A DNA stretch of 64,000 nt, taken from the NCBI RefSeq assembly GCF_005508865.1, contig NZ_SCOM01000001.1, positions 1,488,001-1,552,000 of the forward strand. The letters are read 5' to 3'. Each line of letters starts with the position of its first letter. Positions within the stretch are counted from its first letter, which is position 1. Source of the DNA: Pseudomonas sp. F(2018) (GTDB taxonomy: Bacteria; Pseudomonadota; Gammaproteobacteria; Pseudomonadales; Pseudomonadaceae). Shown here piece by piece: positions 31,761-39,898 of this stretch. Below the pieces are notes generated by a model. It was not told the origin of the DNA and made no database searches. It saw only the letters and a program-made list of their open reading frames with translations. Both the position numbers and the translations under genes were made by a program.

Positions 31761-31797
31761 TGTAGAGATCTCACGAAATAAGTTCAGACTCTACATT
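31759..31797. promoter_or_regulatory. inverted repeat over the chrB start, candidate operator
   Basis: AATGTAGAG (31759-31767) and CTCTACATT (31789-31797) are perfect 9-base inverted arms with a 21-base spacer. One arm covers the TTG start of chrB. A repressor bound here would block transcription or initiation, consistent with ChrB autoregulation; that role is inference from position. Confidence 0.6.
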
Positions 31798-31910
31798 ACT
31801 CCCTGACATTGCTATTGGGAACCACGAAGAAGGCAAGGGAAGTTCGTGGAGCCGCACCAGCTAATGTTATTCATCGATCACTGATGATCGCTCGAGCGTA
31901 GGTCCTTGCC

Positions 31911-32876
31911 ATGAAGATCAAACCGCTGTGTCTCTACCTGATGGTGCTGCTGACTACTGGCCCACTGACTCTTGTGGCCCCTTCGCTCGCTGCGGCTGGC
32001 GCTGCAGACGCTGAGCAACAGGTTGCGGGCGTCTACCGCTTCGATGTCGGCCGGTTCAGAGTCACCGCCCTGAGTGACGGAACCTTGCTGCTTGACCTGC
32101 ACCCTCTGCTCAAGGGCATCAGCGCCAAGCAGATCGACGTTTTGCTGCGCAGGGGATTTGCTGCCAATCCCCTGGAGACATCGATCAACGCCTACGTCAT
32201 CGACACCGGTTCACGCTTGGTGCTGGTCGATACCGGTGCCGGCGAATTGTTCGGTGCGGTTGGCGGCAAGCTTCCCGAGAGTTTGGCAGCGGCGGGCTTT
32301 CGCCCGGAGCAGATCAGCGACGTGCTGATCACGCACATCCACACCGACCACTCCGGTGGCCTCGCTCGCGGCGGGCGCATGCTGTTTCCCAACGCGACCG
32401 TCCATGTCGGCCAGGCAGATGTCGATTTCTTTCTCGACCGGGGCAACCTGGACAAGGGGCTGAAGCCCAAGCATCTGGAGGAAGCGCTCAAGACGGTCGG
32501 CCCGTACCAGAAGGCGGGCAAGGTGAGGACCTTCTCCTCGAGAGCGGAAGTGCTGCCCGGCATCACCGCCATACCCACTCCCGGACATACGCCAGGGCAC
32601 AGCTTCTACCGAGTGGAGAGCGAGGGGCAGAGCATCGATTTCTGGGGTGACATCATGCATGTCGGCCTGATCCAGTTCCCCCGGCCCGAGGTCACCATCG
32701 CCTTCGATGTCGATCAGGACGCGGCGCGTGCCCAGCGTCTGCTGCAGTTCGAGCGAGCAGCCGGCGAGAGGCGCCTGTCGGCCGTGGCCCACCTGCCATT
32801 TCCCGGTATCGGCCATATCCGTCGAGAGGCCGGCCAGTACGAGTGGGTTCCGGCGCTGTACCGCAATCGCGATTGA
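31911..32876 (+). CDS. exported MBL-fold metallo-hydrolase
   Basis: 321 residues with a signal peptide (MKIKPLCLYLMVLLTTG, cleavage likely near SLAAAGA). The metal site is complete: HIHTDHSGG, then the later His of PTPGHTPGHSFYR and Asp in DFWGDIMH. It would be a periplasmic metallo-beta-lactamase-fold hydrolase; the closest layout is that of lactonase/glyoxalase-like proteins, not antibiotic-hydrolysing enzymes. The TetR gene lies about 170 bp downstream, and no operon partner is obvious. Confidence 0.88.
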   Translation: MKIKPLCLYLMVLLTTGPLTLVAPSLAAAGAADAEQQVAGVYRFDVGRFRVTALSDGTLLLDLHPLLKGISAKQIDVLLRRGFAANPLETSINAYVIDTGSRLVLVDTGAGELFGAVGGKLPESLAAAGFRPEQISDVLITHIHTDHSGGLARGGRMLFPNATVHVGQADVDFFLDRGNLDKGLKPKHLEEALKTVGPYQKAGKVRTFSSRAEVLPGITAIPTPGHTPGHSFYRVESEGQSIDFWGDIMHVGLIQFPRPEVTIAFDVDQDAARAQRLLQFERAAGERRLSAVAHLPFPGIGHIRREAGQYEWVPALYRNRD

Positions 32877-32964
32877 TCGCGCCGGGCTGGATCGTCCAAG
32901 CGGTCCACTGTCTGCGGCCGCTTCCGGCTGGCAGCTGCCCGACAGCCGTTCGCCTGTCTTGACC

Positions 32965-32985
32965 GATTAGGATGGCCGTCCTAGG
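32965..32985. promoter_or_regulatory. operator-like palindrome 1 upstream of TetR gene
   Basis: TTAGG-N8-CCTAG (arms at 32967-32971 and 32980-32984) is an imperfect copy of the perfect palindrome found 34 bp downstream, with the same 8-base spacer. Two half-site pairs in the same direction point to a pair of TetR dimer sites. Confidence 0.6.
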
Positions 32986-32997
32986 ATCGGGCGCATC

Positions 32998-33021
32998 GGA
33001 TTAGGCCAAGTGTCCTAATCC
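32998..33021. promoter_or_regulatory. operator-like palindrome 2 upstream of TetR gene
   Basis: GGATTAGG (32998-33005) and CCTAATCC (33014-33021) are perfect 8-base inverted arms with an 8-base spacer, 28 bp before the TetR start. The spacing and size fit a TetR dimer site, so autorepression is likely. Confidence 0.72.
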
Positions 33022-33049
33022 ACCGACCAAGGCGACAGGCACACCTTCA

Positions 33050-33637
33050 ATGGCTGATCTGACTACCCGCGAGCGCATCGTTTCCGAGGCGGACAGGCTG
33101 TTCTATGAGCGGGGCTATGACTATGCCTCCTTCGCCGACATCGCCGATGCCGTGGGCATCTCCCGAGGCAATTTCTATTACCACTTCAAGAGCAAGGACG
33201 AGATCCTCGATGCCGTCATCGAGCGGCGCATGACGAGCACCTCGGAGATGCTGCGGGCGTGGGAGGGCCAGAGCAGCTCGCCCTCCGAGCGGATCAAGAG
33301 CTTCATCCTCATCGTCATCGCGAATCGGCCACAGATCATCCGCCACGGCTGCCCGGTCGGCACGCTCTGCAGCGAGCTGGCCAAGATCGGCCATCCCGCA
33401 CAGCCGCAATCCAACCAGCTGTTCGCTCTGTTTCGCACCTGGTTGTGCCAGCAGTTCTCTCAACTGGGGCATGAGGTGGACGCCGATGCTCTGGCGATGC
33501 ACGTGCTGGCGTTCAGTCAGGGCGTTGCCGTGCTCGCCCATGTATTGCAAGACGAGCGCTTTGTCGAGCGGGAGGCCGAGCGCATGTGCGCATGGCTTGA
33601 CGGTATCGCCGGCGAGGCAAAGACCAGGATCGAGTAA
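33050..33637 (+). CDS. TetR-family transcriptional regulator
   Basis: 195 residues. The N-terminal helix-turn-helix reads RIVSEADRLFYERGYDYASFADIADAVGISRGNFYYHFKSKDEIL (in parts), the standard TetR DNA-binding region. The effector half is helical and contains Cys in GCPVGTLCSEL, a pattern seen in TetR_C domains of the YcdC/AcrR-like group. The gene is preceded by two palindromes. A YciI-like gene and tag follow closely on the same strand, so they may be its targets. Confidence 0.92.
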   Translation: MADLTTRERIVSEADRLFYERGYDYASFADIADAVGISRGNFYYHFKSKDEILDAVIERRMTSTSEMLRAWEGQSSSPSERIKSFILIVIANRPQIIRHGCPVGTLCSELAKIGHPAQPQSNQLFALFRTWLCQQFSQLGHEVDADALAMHVLAFSQGVAVLAHVLQDERFVEREAERMCAWLDGIAGEAKTRIE

Positions 33638-33658
33638 TCACTTCAGGGAGGGCCGTAC

Positions 33659-33958
33659 ATGTTCATCGTGTTCCTAAGATTTTCAGCCAGGCGTGATCAG
33701 GCGAGTCAGCTGATGCAGGCTCACAAGGATTGGCTGCAGCGCGGATTCGACGAGGATGTTTTTCTCCTGGCCGGCAGCCTGCAGTCACAGGCCGGCGGGA
33801 TGATTCTGGCGAGCGGCATCACGCTGGCCCAGCTCGAGGCGCGGATCGGCAGCGATCCATTCGTAGTGGAAGACGTTGTGCAGGCGGAGATCGTGGCGGT
33901 GACCCCGTCGAGGGTGGATCCCCGCCTGGAGTTCCTGCTGGCCAATCTGGATAGCTGA
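33659..33958 (+). CDS. YciI-family protein
   Basis: 99 residues. The YciI fold is recognised in FIVFLRFSARRDQASQLMQAHKDWL, with the conserved His of QAHKDWL, and the closing SDPFVVEDVVQAEIVAV block. The His-Asp pair is proposed as an active site, but the family substrate is unknown. ATG 33659 follows AGGGAGGG. It starts 21 bp after the TetR stop and 4 bp before tag, so the three genes probably share one transcript. Confidence 0.85.
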   Translation: MFIVFLRFSARRDQASQLMQAHKDWLQRGFDEDVFLLAGSLQSQAGGMILASGITLAQLEARIGSDPFVVEDVVQAEIVAVTPSRVDPRLEFLLANLDS

Positions 33959-33962
33959 GGCC

Positions 33963-34568
33963 ATGAACGAGACGATTGTTGGCCCCGACGGCCTGCCTCG
34001 CTGCCGCTGGTGCGCGGCAGCACCGGAGTTTCTCCAGTATCACGACACGGAATGGGGCTTTCCTGTTGCTGACGACAGGCGCCTGTTCGAGAAGATCAGC
34101 CTCGAGGCATTTCAGTCAGGCCTCAGCTGGCGCACGATCCTGGCCAAGCGCGGCAGCTTTCGAGAGGCCTTCCATGGCTTCGATTTTCGGCGCATCGCCA
34201 GGTTCGATGACACTGATGTAGAGCGGCTACTGCAGGACTCCGGCATCGTCCGCCATCGCGGCAAGATCGAGGCCGTCATCAACAATGCACGCCGCGCCTG
34301 CGACTTGGTTGAGACGGAGGGGTCGCTAGCCGCGTTCTTCTGGCGCTACGAACCCGGGAATGCGGGCTCGACTGTGCCCCAGAGCGCCTCGTCTTCTGCC
34401 GAGTCGGTGGCGCTATCCAAGGAGCTGAAGCGCCGAGGCTGGAAGTTCGTGGGGCCTACGACTGTCTATGCGTTCATGCAGGCCATGGGACTGTTCAACG
34501 ACCATGCCAGCGAATGCGTGATCAGGGCGGAAGTGGAGCGGGCACGGCAATCCTTTGAGCGACCTTAG
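33963..34568 (+). CDS. tag: DNA-3-methyladenine glycosylase I
   Basis: 201 residues, the Tag length. It removes 3-methyladenine from alkylated DNA. Zinc ligands are all present: Cys in PRCRWCAA, His in YHDTEWGFPV, and the His and Cys of NDHASECVI at the C-terminus. LSWRTILAKRGSFREAF and FVGPTTVYAFMQAMG complete the helix-hairpin-helix fold. It follows YciI by 4 bp. Confidence 0.93.
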   Translation: MNETIVGPDGLPRCRWCAAAPEFLQYHDTEWGFPVADDRRLFEKISLEAFQSGLSWRTILAKRGSFREAFHGFDFRRIARFDDTDVERLLQDSGIVRHRGKIEAVINNARRACDLVETEGSLAAFFWRYEPGNAGSTVPQSASSSAESVALSKELKRRGWKFVGPTTVYAFMQAMGLFNDHASECVIRAEVERARQSFERP

Positions 34569-34938
34569 GTTGCGCTTGGCCTCTGTATCCGGGGAATTGG
34601 CGCACACCGACGAGCCAGCGGCGGCTCCTGCAGGGCCTCGTGCTGCTGATTGACAGCCACGCCTGCCGCTGCGCACTATCCGGCTCAGGATTTGCGCAAC
34701 GGACATTCCATGTTTCCAATCTTCGACCACTCGCTGCCAGCGCCGGGCTTCTTCGCCCAGGCTGGCGCGTGCGTCGTCGTTGCCAATAAATCCAAGAAAC
34801 AGTCGCTCATTTGACCGGGGCGCGCTGTCCCGTCAGATGGGCTGACAGGACACAAGGCGCCAGGTCGAACCTCTCGCACGCTTGATTCCCGCTCCCTCCT
34901 GACGGCGACTTTTACGGTCAGCCACAAGGAGTTTTCGC
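34569..34938. other. intergenic region after tag with a possible coding remnant
   Basis: About 370 bases between tag and the dapA-type gene. On the minus strand, from about 34815 to 34660, one frame reads like protein (ERLFLGFIGNDDARASLGEE, then ARRWQRVVEDWKHGMSVAQI), but it has an upstream stop, no start codon and no ribosome site. It may be a worn-down gene or chance. Another minus frame gives a 41-residue ORF, 34685-34810, with no recognised motif. The promoter of the dapA-type gene must lie at the right end of the region. Confidence 0.35.
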
Positions 34939-35805
34939 ATGTCTGATTTTCGTGGGATCTGGGTGGCCCTGGTCACTCCCTTTCGTGCCGGTGAGATCGA
35001 TTTCGCCGCACTGCACGGCCTGGTCGGCAGGCTGCTGGAGGAGGGTGTCTCGGGCCTGGTGATCTGCGGCTCCACCGGTGAGGCGGCGGCGCTGAGCCAG
35101 GAAGAACAACTCGCGGTGCTGGATGCGGTGCTGCAGTGGGTGCCGCCGCAACAGGTGATCATGGGCCTGGCCGGCAACAACCTGCGCGAGCTGCTGGCCC
35201 TGCAGCAGCAGATCCAGCTGCGCGCGCCTGCCGGGCTGCTGGTGCCGGCGCCTTACTACGTACGCCCGTCGCAGCAAGGGCTGGAGGCCTTCTTCCAGAC
35301 GGTCGCCGACGCCGCCAGCGTGCCGCTGGTGCTGTATGACATTCCTTATCGCACCGGCGTGCGCATCGAGCGCGAGACCTTGCGGCGCATCGTTCGCCAC
35401 CCGCGCATCGCGGCGATCAAGGACTGCGGCGGCGATCCGGAAACCACCATGGCGCTGATCGCCGATGGCAACGTTCAGGTGCTGGCAGGCGAGGACCTGC
35501 AGATCTTCGGCACGCTGTGCCTGGGCGGAGCAGGGGCCATATCCGCGTCCGCGCACATTCGCGCCGACCTCTATGTGCTGATGCAGCGGCAGATCGAGCA
35601 GGGTGAGCTGGTGGCTGCGCGACGCACCTTCTATCGCCTGCTGCCATGGATGCAGCTGGCCTTCGTCGAGCCGAATCCGGCGGTGATCAAGGGTGCCCTG
35701 GCTGTGCAGGACAGAATCGCCCATGAGCTGCGCGAGCCGCTGATGCCTTGCACGCCGGGGACGCTGGAGCGGGTGCGCGAGGTGTTGGCGGCATTGGCGG
35801 ATTAG
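34939..35805 (+). CDS. dihydrodipicolinate synthase (DapA)-family lyase
   Basis: 288 residues, a class I aldolase TIM barrel. Schiff-base Lys161 is in AAIKDCGGD, Tyr of VLYDIPYRTG is the proton-relay residue, and ICGSTGEAAALSQEEQ is the pyruvate-binding turn. The canonical enzyme makes 4-hydroxy-tetrahydrodipicolinate for lysine and diaminopimelate. Arg138 equivalent (RTG) is present, which favours a true DapA, but the gene is not beside bamC or dapB, so it may be one of the DapA paralogues common in pseudomonads. It starts after AAGGAG at 34927. Confidence 0.85.
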   Translation: MSDFRGIWVALVTPFRAGEIDFAALHGLVGRLLEEGVSGLVICGSTGEAAALSQEEQLAVLDAVLQWVPPQQVIMGLAGNNLRELLALQQQIQLRAPAGLLVPAPYYVRPSQQGLEAFFQTVADAASVPLVLYDIPYRTGVRIERETLRRIVRHPRIAAIKDCGGDPETTMALIADGNVQVLAGEDLQIFGTLCLGGAGAISASAHIRADLYVLMQRQIEQGELVAARRTFYRLLPWMQLAFVEPNPAVIKGALAVQDRIAHELREPLMPCTPGTLERVREVLAALAD

Positions 35806-35887
35806 CCTCCACGAGGCGCCGGGGAGTTGCGCTTATGACCGTCGAATGATCATCAGTCGGCGGCCAGAAGCGCACGCCAGTTGCCGG

Positions 35888-36367
35888 TCAACCCTTCAGT
35901 GCAGCTTCGATGACGGCGATGTCGATCTTGTGCATGCCCATCATCGCTGCAAAGGCACGCCCGGCCGCTGCCGGGTCCGGGTTGGTGATCGCGTCCGTCA
36001 ACGCGCGCGGGGTGATCTGCCATGACAGACCCCATTTGTCCTTGCACCAGCCGCATGCGCTTTCCTGCCCACCGTTGCCAACGATGGCGTTCCACAGGCG
36101 ATCGGTTTCGGCCTGGTCATCGGTGGCAACCTGAAACGAGAAGGCTTCGGTATGCGGGAAAGTGTCCCCGCCGTTAAGCCCGAGGCAGGGAATGCCCATC
36201 AGCGTGAAATTGACCGTCAGTACATCGCCCTGTTTGCCCGCAGGGTAGTCGCTAGGCGCGCGGTGGATGGCGTCCACCGAGCTGTTCGGAAATGTCTCGG
36301 CGTAGAAGGTCGCTGCATCCAGCGCGGTGCCGTCGTACCAGAGGCAGATGGTGTTCTTGCTGATCAT
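35888..36367 (-). CDS. VOC-family (PhnB-like) protein
   Basis: 159 residues. The PhnB/glyoxalase-like fold is recognised in CLWYDGTALDAATFYAETFPNS, TLMGIPCLGLNGGD and the closing MGMHKIDIAVIEAALKG (read in parts). The DUF1338/PhnB metal ligands are uncertain, and the family includes proteins annotated as 3-demethylubiquinone methyltransferase by mistake. It probably binds a small molecule. The gene is convergent with the dapA-type gene. Confidence 0.82.
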   Translation of the reverse strand: MISKNTICLWYDGTALDAATFYAETFPNSSVDAIHRAPSDYPAGKQGDVLTVNFTLMGIPCLGLNGGDTFPHTEAFSFQVATDDQAETDRLWNAIVGNGGQESACGWCKDKWGLSWQITPRALTDAITNPDPAAAGRAFAAMMGMHKIDIAVIEAALKG

Positions 36368-36464
36368 CCCGATTCTCCACGAGGGTCCGTATTGCTCGCG
36401 TAGCTAGCCTAGCAGGGCAGCAGATCAGATTCTGTCGGCCCGCTGGGCGGGCTCGCCGTCACCT

Positions 36465-36836
36465 TCAGGATATGGAGGAGCTGCGATGCCGCGTGGCTTT
36501 CCCGTTCTCTTCCTGATGCTGGAACAGCACGCCGTCATACAGCGGACCGTTCTCATCGAGTATGAGAACGCAGCGTCGCAGGATGCTGCGACGCTCCTGG
36601 GGGTAGAGGTTGTACGACCGCGATCTGAAGTGGCCCAGGGCGAGTCGGCAGGCCTTTTCCGCGTCGCTGCACGGCATCTGAACGTCGGGCGCCGGGTAGT
36701 AAACCGCCTGGGTGGTCTCTCGAAAGAGCACATTGACCAGCAGGATCTTGCCGCCGTGACACATGACATCCAGAAAAATCGAATCCCGCAGCTGTGCGAG
36801 GGGAACCTCGTACCGCTCACGATGTAGCGCACTCAT
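36465..36836 (-). CDS. hypothetical protein, 123 aa
   Basis: 123 residues; not recognised. It has no signal peptide and no membrane helix. The composition is mixed, with a basic middle (RSRSYNLYPQERRSILRRC) and Cys residues at three positions. ATG 36836 is preceded by GGAAGG about ten bases upstream. An opposing frame also stays open over most of the gene, so the choice of strand is not certain, but this frame has the better ribosome site and less biased amino acid content. Confidence 0.5.
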   Translation of the reverse strand: MSALHRERYEVPLAQLRDSIFLDVMCHGGKILLVNVLFRETTQAVYYPAPDVQMPCSDAEKACRLALGHFRSRSYNLYPQERRSILRRCVLILDENGPLYDGVLFQHQEENGKATRHRSSSIS

Positions 36837-37331
36837 GGCTTTGATATGCCTTCCAACTAAGTGAGAGAGCGCTGTCGGATATGGCGCTCTCGTGGGTAAC
36901 CACGATCCTTAGTCAGGTTCTTCAGCGGGAGTGCAAGCTGAGTTAGCTAGAGACTAGGCGGGGAGTGTGGGACGTGAAGTGCTTGTGTGTTCTCTTAGAG
37001 TTGTACGCCTCGCTGGCGATACCGTCCATGAATATCTCCCGCTATTTTTCGCTGCGGATCCTGGCCCGCGCATTTTTCCCGTGCATCTCGCGGAAGTAGC
37101 GGGCTAAACGCATCCGTACGGTCAGTGCAGCCTTCCATCGTCCGATCGGGCTATACGCCGCCGACCTGCGCCGATCGGTGATTCGAACGGCCACGGAAAC
37201 TGGCGTTTGGCCTTCTACCACTCGTCTGCCATCGCCAAGCGGAGCGTGGAAATAGACGGAACATCAAGCGGCGCGGCCCCCTCCATTGAAGCGCCTGGGC
37301 AATCCTTGCCCTGCAATTTGGAGATACCGAC
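36837..37331. other. intergenic region, 495 bases, with a hairpin
   Basis: No convincing gene. The left end has the perfect inverted repeat GAGAGCGC (36865-36872)/GCGCTCTC (36884-36891), 28 bp upstream of the minus-strand hypothetical gene, which could be an operator or an attenuator-like hairpin. The rest of the region is unremarkable except that it contains the promoter for the KGG-repeat gene. Base composition is slightly more AT-rich than in neighbouring genes. Confidence 0.5.
36865..36891. promoter_or_regulatory. 8-bp inverted repeat upstream of the hypothetical gene
   Basis: GAGAGCGC and GCGCTCTC are perfect arms around 11 bases. The position, 28 bp upstream of the gene start on the minus strand, suits an operator or leader hairpin; no regulator is adjacent. 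Confidence 0.4.
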
Positions 37332-37616
37332 ATGAGCAACAATCAAGGCAATCAAGGCAATCAAGGCAATCAAGGCAATCAAGGCAATCAAGGCCAAGGC
37401 AGCAAAGGCAGCCAAGCCAATCAGGACCAAGGCAGCCAAGGCAGCCAAGGTGGTCAGGGAAATCCGGGCAATTTCGCCAATGATCGGGAGAAAGCCTCGG
37501 AAGCCGGTAAGAAGGGTGGCCAGAACAGCGGTGGCAACTTTGCCAACGACCGCGAGAAGGCCGCCGAAGCCGGCCGCAAAGGTGGTCAGAACAGCCACGG
37601 CGGTGGTCGTCAGTAA
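37332..37616 (+). CDS. KGG-repeat general stress protein with NQG repeats
   Basis: 94 residues. The first half is built from NQG tripeptides and related NQ/QGS repeats; the second half has two copies of the stress-induced KGG motif (NFANDREKASEAGKKGGQ and NFANDREKAAEAGRKGGQ). This is the GsiB/YciG-type hydrophilic stress protein family, thought to protect cell components during desiccation or osmotic shock. The repeat part is encoded by six perfect 9-base copies, so length variation between strains is likely. A hairpin follows, then a gene of unknown function. Confidence 0.9.
   Translation: MSNNQGNQGNQGNQGNQGNQGQGSKGSQANQDQGSQGSQGGQGNPGNFANDREKASEAGKKGGQNSGGNFANDREKAAEAGRKGGQNSHGGGRQ
37341..37394 (+). 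repeat. six tandem copies of a 9-bp unit inside the KGG gene
   Basis: AATCAAGGC is repeated six times without a mismatch, encoding (NQG)6, followed by degenerate copies. Because the unit is a multiple of three, slippage would change protein length without a frameshift. Confidence 0.9.
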
Positions 37617-37633
37617 GCGTAGCCGCTGCGAAG

Positions 37634-37661
37634 GGAGGCCCGTTCTGGGCCTCCTCTCATT
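37634..37661 (+). terminator. hairpin terminator after the KGG gene
   Basis: GGAGGCCC (37634-37641) pairs with GGGCCTCC (37647-37654) around GTTCT, followed by TCTCATT. It lies 18 bp after the stop. The T tract is poor, so read-through to the next gene 12 bp later is possible. Confidence 0.6.
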
Positions 37662-37672
37662 GAGGATCACCC

Positions 37673-37999
37673 ATGCTGGTACATGAGCTTTCCGGAAGTA
37701 TCCCTGGCTATCGGGTAATAGGCGCAGGCGACGAAGGACAGGGCAGAAGCGTGCTTTCCCTGGCCAACGAGGCCACCGGCGAGCGCTTTGCCATCGACGC
37801 AGTGCGGCTCGACCAGCTCGCGGGCCTGGAGCCGGCTTCTGTCGGCAAACGGATCTCCGAAGACCTGACGTTGCTCGCCGCCGGTATGTCTGTCGAGGGT
37901 GTGCGCAAGATCGAGCGGCGGTCAAACGAGGGCGCCCCTGAGCGTCGTGTCGTCGATGGTTCGGGCTTCACCCTTGCCGCCATGGAGTCTTATTCGTAG
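37673..37999 (+). CDS. hypothetical protein, 108 aa
   Basis: 108 residues; not recognised. It starts at ATG 37673 after TGAGG. The sequence GYRVIGAGDEGQGRSVLSLANEATGERFAIDAVRLDQLAGL (in parts) looks like a soluble beta-rich domain without motifs I know; no signal peptide is present. It follows the KGG gene across a hairpin on the same strand and may be stress-related by position only. Confidence 0.6.
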   Translation: MLVHELSGSIPGYRVIGAGDEGQGRSVLSLANEATGERFAIDAVRLDQLAGLEPASVGKRISEDLTLLAAGMSVEGVRKIERRSNEGAPERRVVDGSGFTLAAMESYS

Positions 38000-38297
38000 C
38001 TCTGCACCGCTTCGCCGGCTGCATCTCCTCTTAGCCGGTCCTGCCAAATCCCCGCATCGGCACCACCCCACCGGGTGAGGTCGAGGCATTCGCTTGTGTA
38101 ATCATCAAACAGTCACCCGAGTGTCATCCTCGGACCGACAACCTGCGCCTGAAGTACATCGGCGCGTTTCCAGTGAGAATGCGCTAGGCGCCCGATCAGA
38201 TCTGACGAGGGTGCATGGCTGGCAGGCGCTCATGGATCGGGACCGAGGCCGCTTGCCGGGCCGTTGCTGGCCCGGTTTGGTTGATCCGGCTCAGTAG

Positions 38298-38603
38298 CTA
38301 GTCGAGCGAGCCGGGGTCGGAGGCCGGGTCGGTCGGCCCGCCGGGGGAGGAGTGCTCGGCGGAGTCGTCGCGCTCGCCATCGTTCTGCGCGTTGCCATCG
38401 CGGGTATTCACCTTGCGTCCGTCTTCGGTACGGACCTGGCCGTTGTCCTGGTGCGTATCCAGTTCCTGTTGCGGCGCCGGATTGCCCCTCGGGCTCGGCG
38501 CCGAGCCCTCGTTGCCATCGGGGCTACCGGCGGGAGCCTGGGCCAGGGCGACGTTACCGACCAGCAGGGCGGTGGCGGCTAGGACGATTCGCAGCGCTTT
38601 CAT
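38298..38603 (-). CDS. small exported hydrophilic protein
   Basis: 101 residues. The signal peptide MKALRIVLAATALLVGNVALAQA is followed by a low-complexity, Asp-, Asn-, Gly- and Ser-rich tail with no predicted fold. The mature protein would be disordered and acidic. No family is recognised. About 300 bases separate it from the preceding plus-strand gene. It sits within the stress-protection island. Confidence 0.65.
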   Translation of the reverse strand: MKALRIVLAATALLVGNVALAQAPAGSPDGNEGSAPSPRGNPAPQQELDTHQDNGQVRTEDGRKVNTRDGNAQNDGERDDSAEHSSPGGPTDPASDPGSLD

Positions 38604-38708
38604 ATAGGCATTCTCTTTGTGGTCGGCGACCCAGTTTGGGCCGCCATGCCTTCGGCAAGGTTCGCCTGGCGTGACCGACGGTTGCGTAGCGAGACGCCGC
38701 GTGACGCC

Positions 38709-39695
38709 TCAGTGCTGCGCGCCGTGACGCAGGCGCTGCAGCAGCCCCCAGCCAATCAGCAAGGCGGCCGCCGTGCCGAGCAGCAGCGGCGCGGTGCTGC
38801 TGGTGGCGGGCGTGCGCCAGCCGCCATCGATGCGTCGCTCGCCGGAGGGCGGCTGGAACAGGTTGCCCGAGGATTGCGCGATGGGTTCGCCGTGCTTGAA
38901 GGCCTGGCCGACCAGCAGGCCGGAGAGCTGCGCGAAACCGGGCAGCAGAAAGTGACCGAGGCGCAGCAGGGTGGCGGTGCCGCCCACCGTCTTGCCGGGC
39001 CGGGGATGCCGAGCCAGGTCGACCATCGCCTCGGCGACCAGGCGCGGATCGTAGCGCGGCGGTGGCGGCTTGAGGGCGCTGCCGGTGAAGTTCCCGCCAT
39101 CGCGGAAACCGGGCGTATCCATCACCGCGGGGTACACATCGCAGACGTGGATATCCGGCCACTGGGTCAGCTCGCCGCGCAGCGCCTCGGAGAAGCCACG
39201 CAGGCCGTACTTGCTCGCCGAATAAGCCACCGCATAGGGCTGCGCCACCCAGCTGCCCACCGACAGGGTGTTGATCAGCACGCCCGACTTCTGCGCCTTG
39301 AAGTACGGCAGCGCCACATGGGCGCCGCGCAGGTAGCCGAGCAGGTCGGTCTGGACGATCTGTTCATGGGCCTGCAGCGGGGTCTGCACGAAGTCGCCTA
39401 CCGCGCCGACGCCGGCGTTGTTCACCCACACATCGAGATAGCCATCGCCAAACGCCGCGGCACGGGTGGCCAGATTCTCCACCGCGGCGCTTTGCGTGAC
39501 GTCCGTGGGCACGGCCAGGGCATGCGCGCCCAGTGCCTCGCACTCCTCGACGACGGTGGCCAATGCGCTGGCGTCGCGGGACGCCAGCACCAGGCGTGCG
39601 CCCTGACGGGCAAAGGCGTGAGCGGCCGCCCGGCCGATGCCGCTGGAGGCGCCGGTGATCACCACCAGCGCGTTGTTGAGGGAGCGCGTGCTCAT
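38709..39695 (-). CDS. SDR family oxidoreductase with C-terminal membrane segment
   Basis: 328 residues from ATG 39695 with AGGAG upstream. Motifs are TGASSGIGRAAAHAFARQG, NNAGVGAVGDF, Ser in INTLSVGSWVAQPYAVA and YSASKYGLRGFSEAL. After the SDR fold an extra 80 residues end in a hydrophobic helix (LLLGTAAALLIGWGLL), which could anchor the protein. A longer in-frame start (39722) exists. Substrate unknown. It lies in the stress island near small unknown genes. Confidence 0.88.
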   Translation of the reverse strand: MSTRSLNNALVVITGASSGIGRAAAHAFARQGARLVLASRDASALATVVEECEALGAHALAVPTDVTQSAAVENLATRAAAFGDGYLDVWVNNAGVGAVGDFVQTPLQAHEQIVQTDLLGYLRGAHVALPYFKAQKSGVLINTLSVGSWVAQPYAVAYSASKYGLRGFSEALRGELTQWPDIHVCDVYPAVMDTPGFRDGGNFTGSALKPPPPRYDPRLVAEAMVDLARHPRPGKTVGGTATLLRLGHFLLPGFAQLSGLLVGQAFKHGEPIAQSSGNLFQPPSGERRIDGGWRTPATSSTAPLLLGTAAALLIGWGLLQRLRHGAQH

Positions 39696-39898
39696 GGGAG
39701 GACTCCTGTTCAGGCGATGCAATGAGGGTCAAAGAGCTGACTGCAGTGCTCGCCGAACAATTCCTCCGGGCCGACGGGCTGTCGGCCGCGCCATATCTTT
39801 CTCGGGCGGCAGTCGTTCAGGCAGGTGATCGTGGCGGCGAGCGGCCGAGAACGTCGAGACGATTCGAGCCGGCTGCGAGGTGAGGCTGATCCCGGGGA

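Noticed and set aside
38110..38127. Pho-box-like direct repeat (CAGTCAC-N4-GTGTCAT).
   Set aside because: Only partial match to the consensus, and no plus-strand gene lies downstream; the next gene is on the other strand and ends there.
38619..39725. Plus-strand ORF of 368 codons over the SDR gene.
   Set aside because: Antisense to a clear SDR with all motifs; low-complexity translation.
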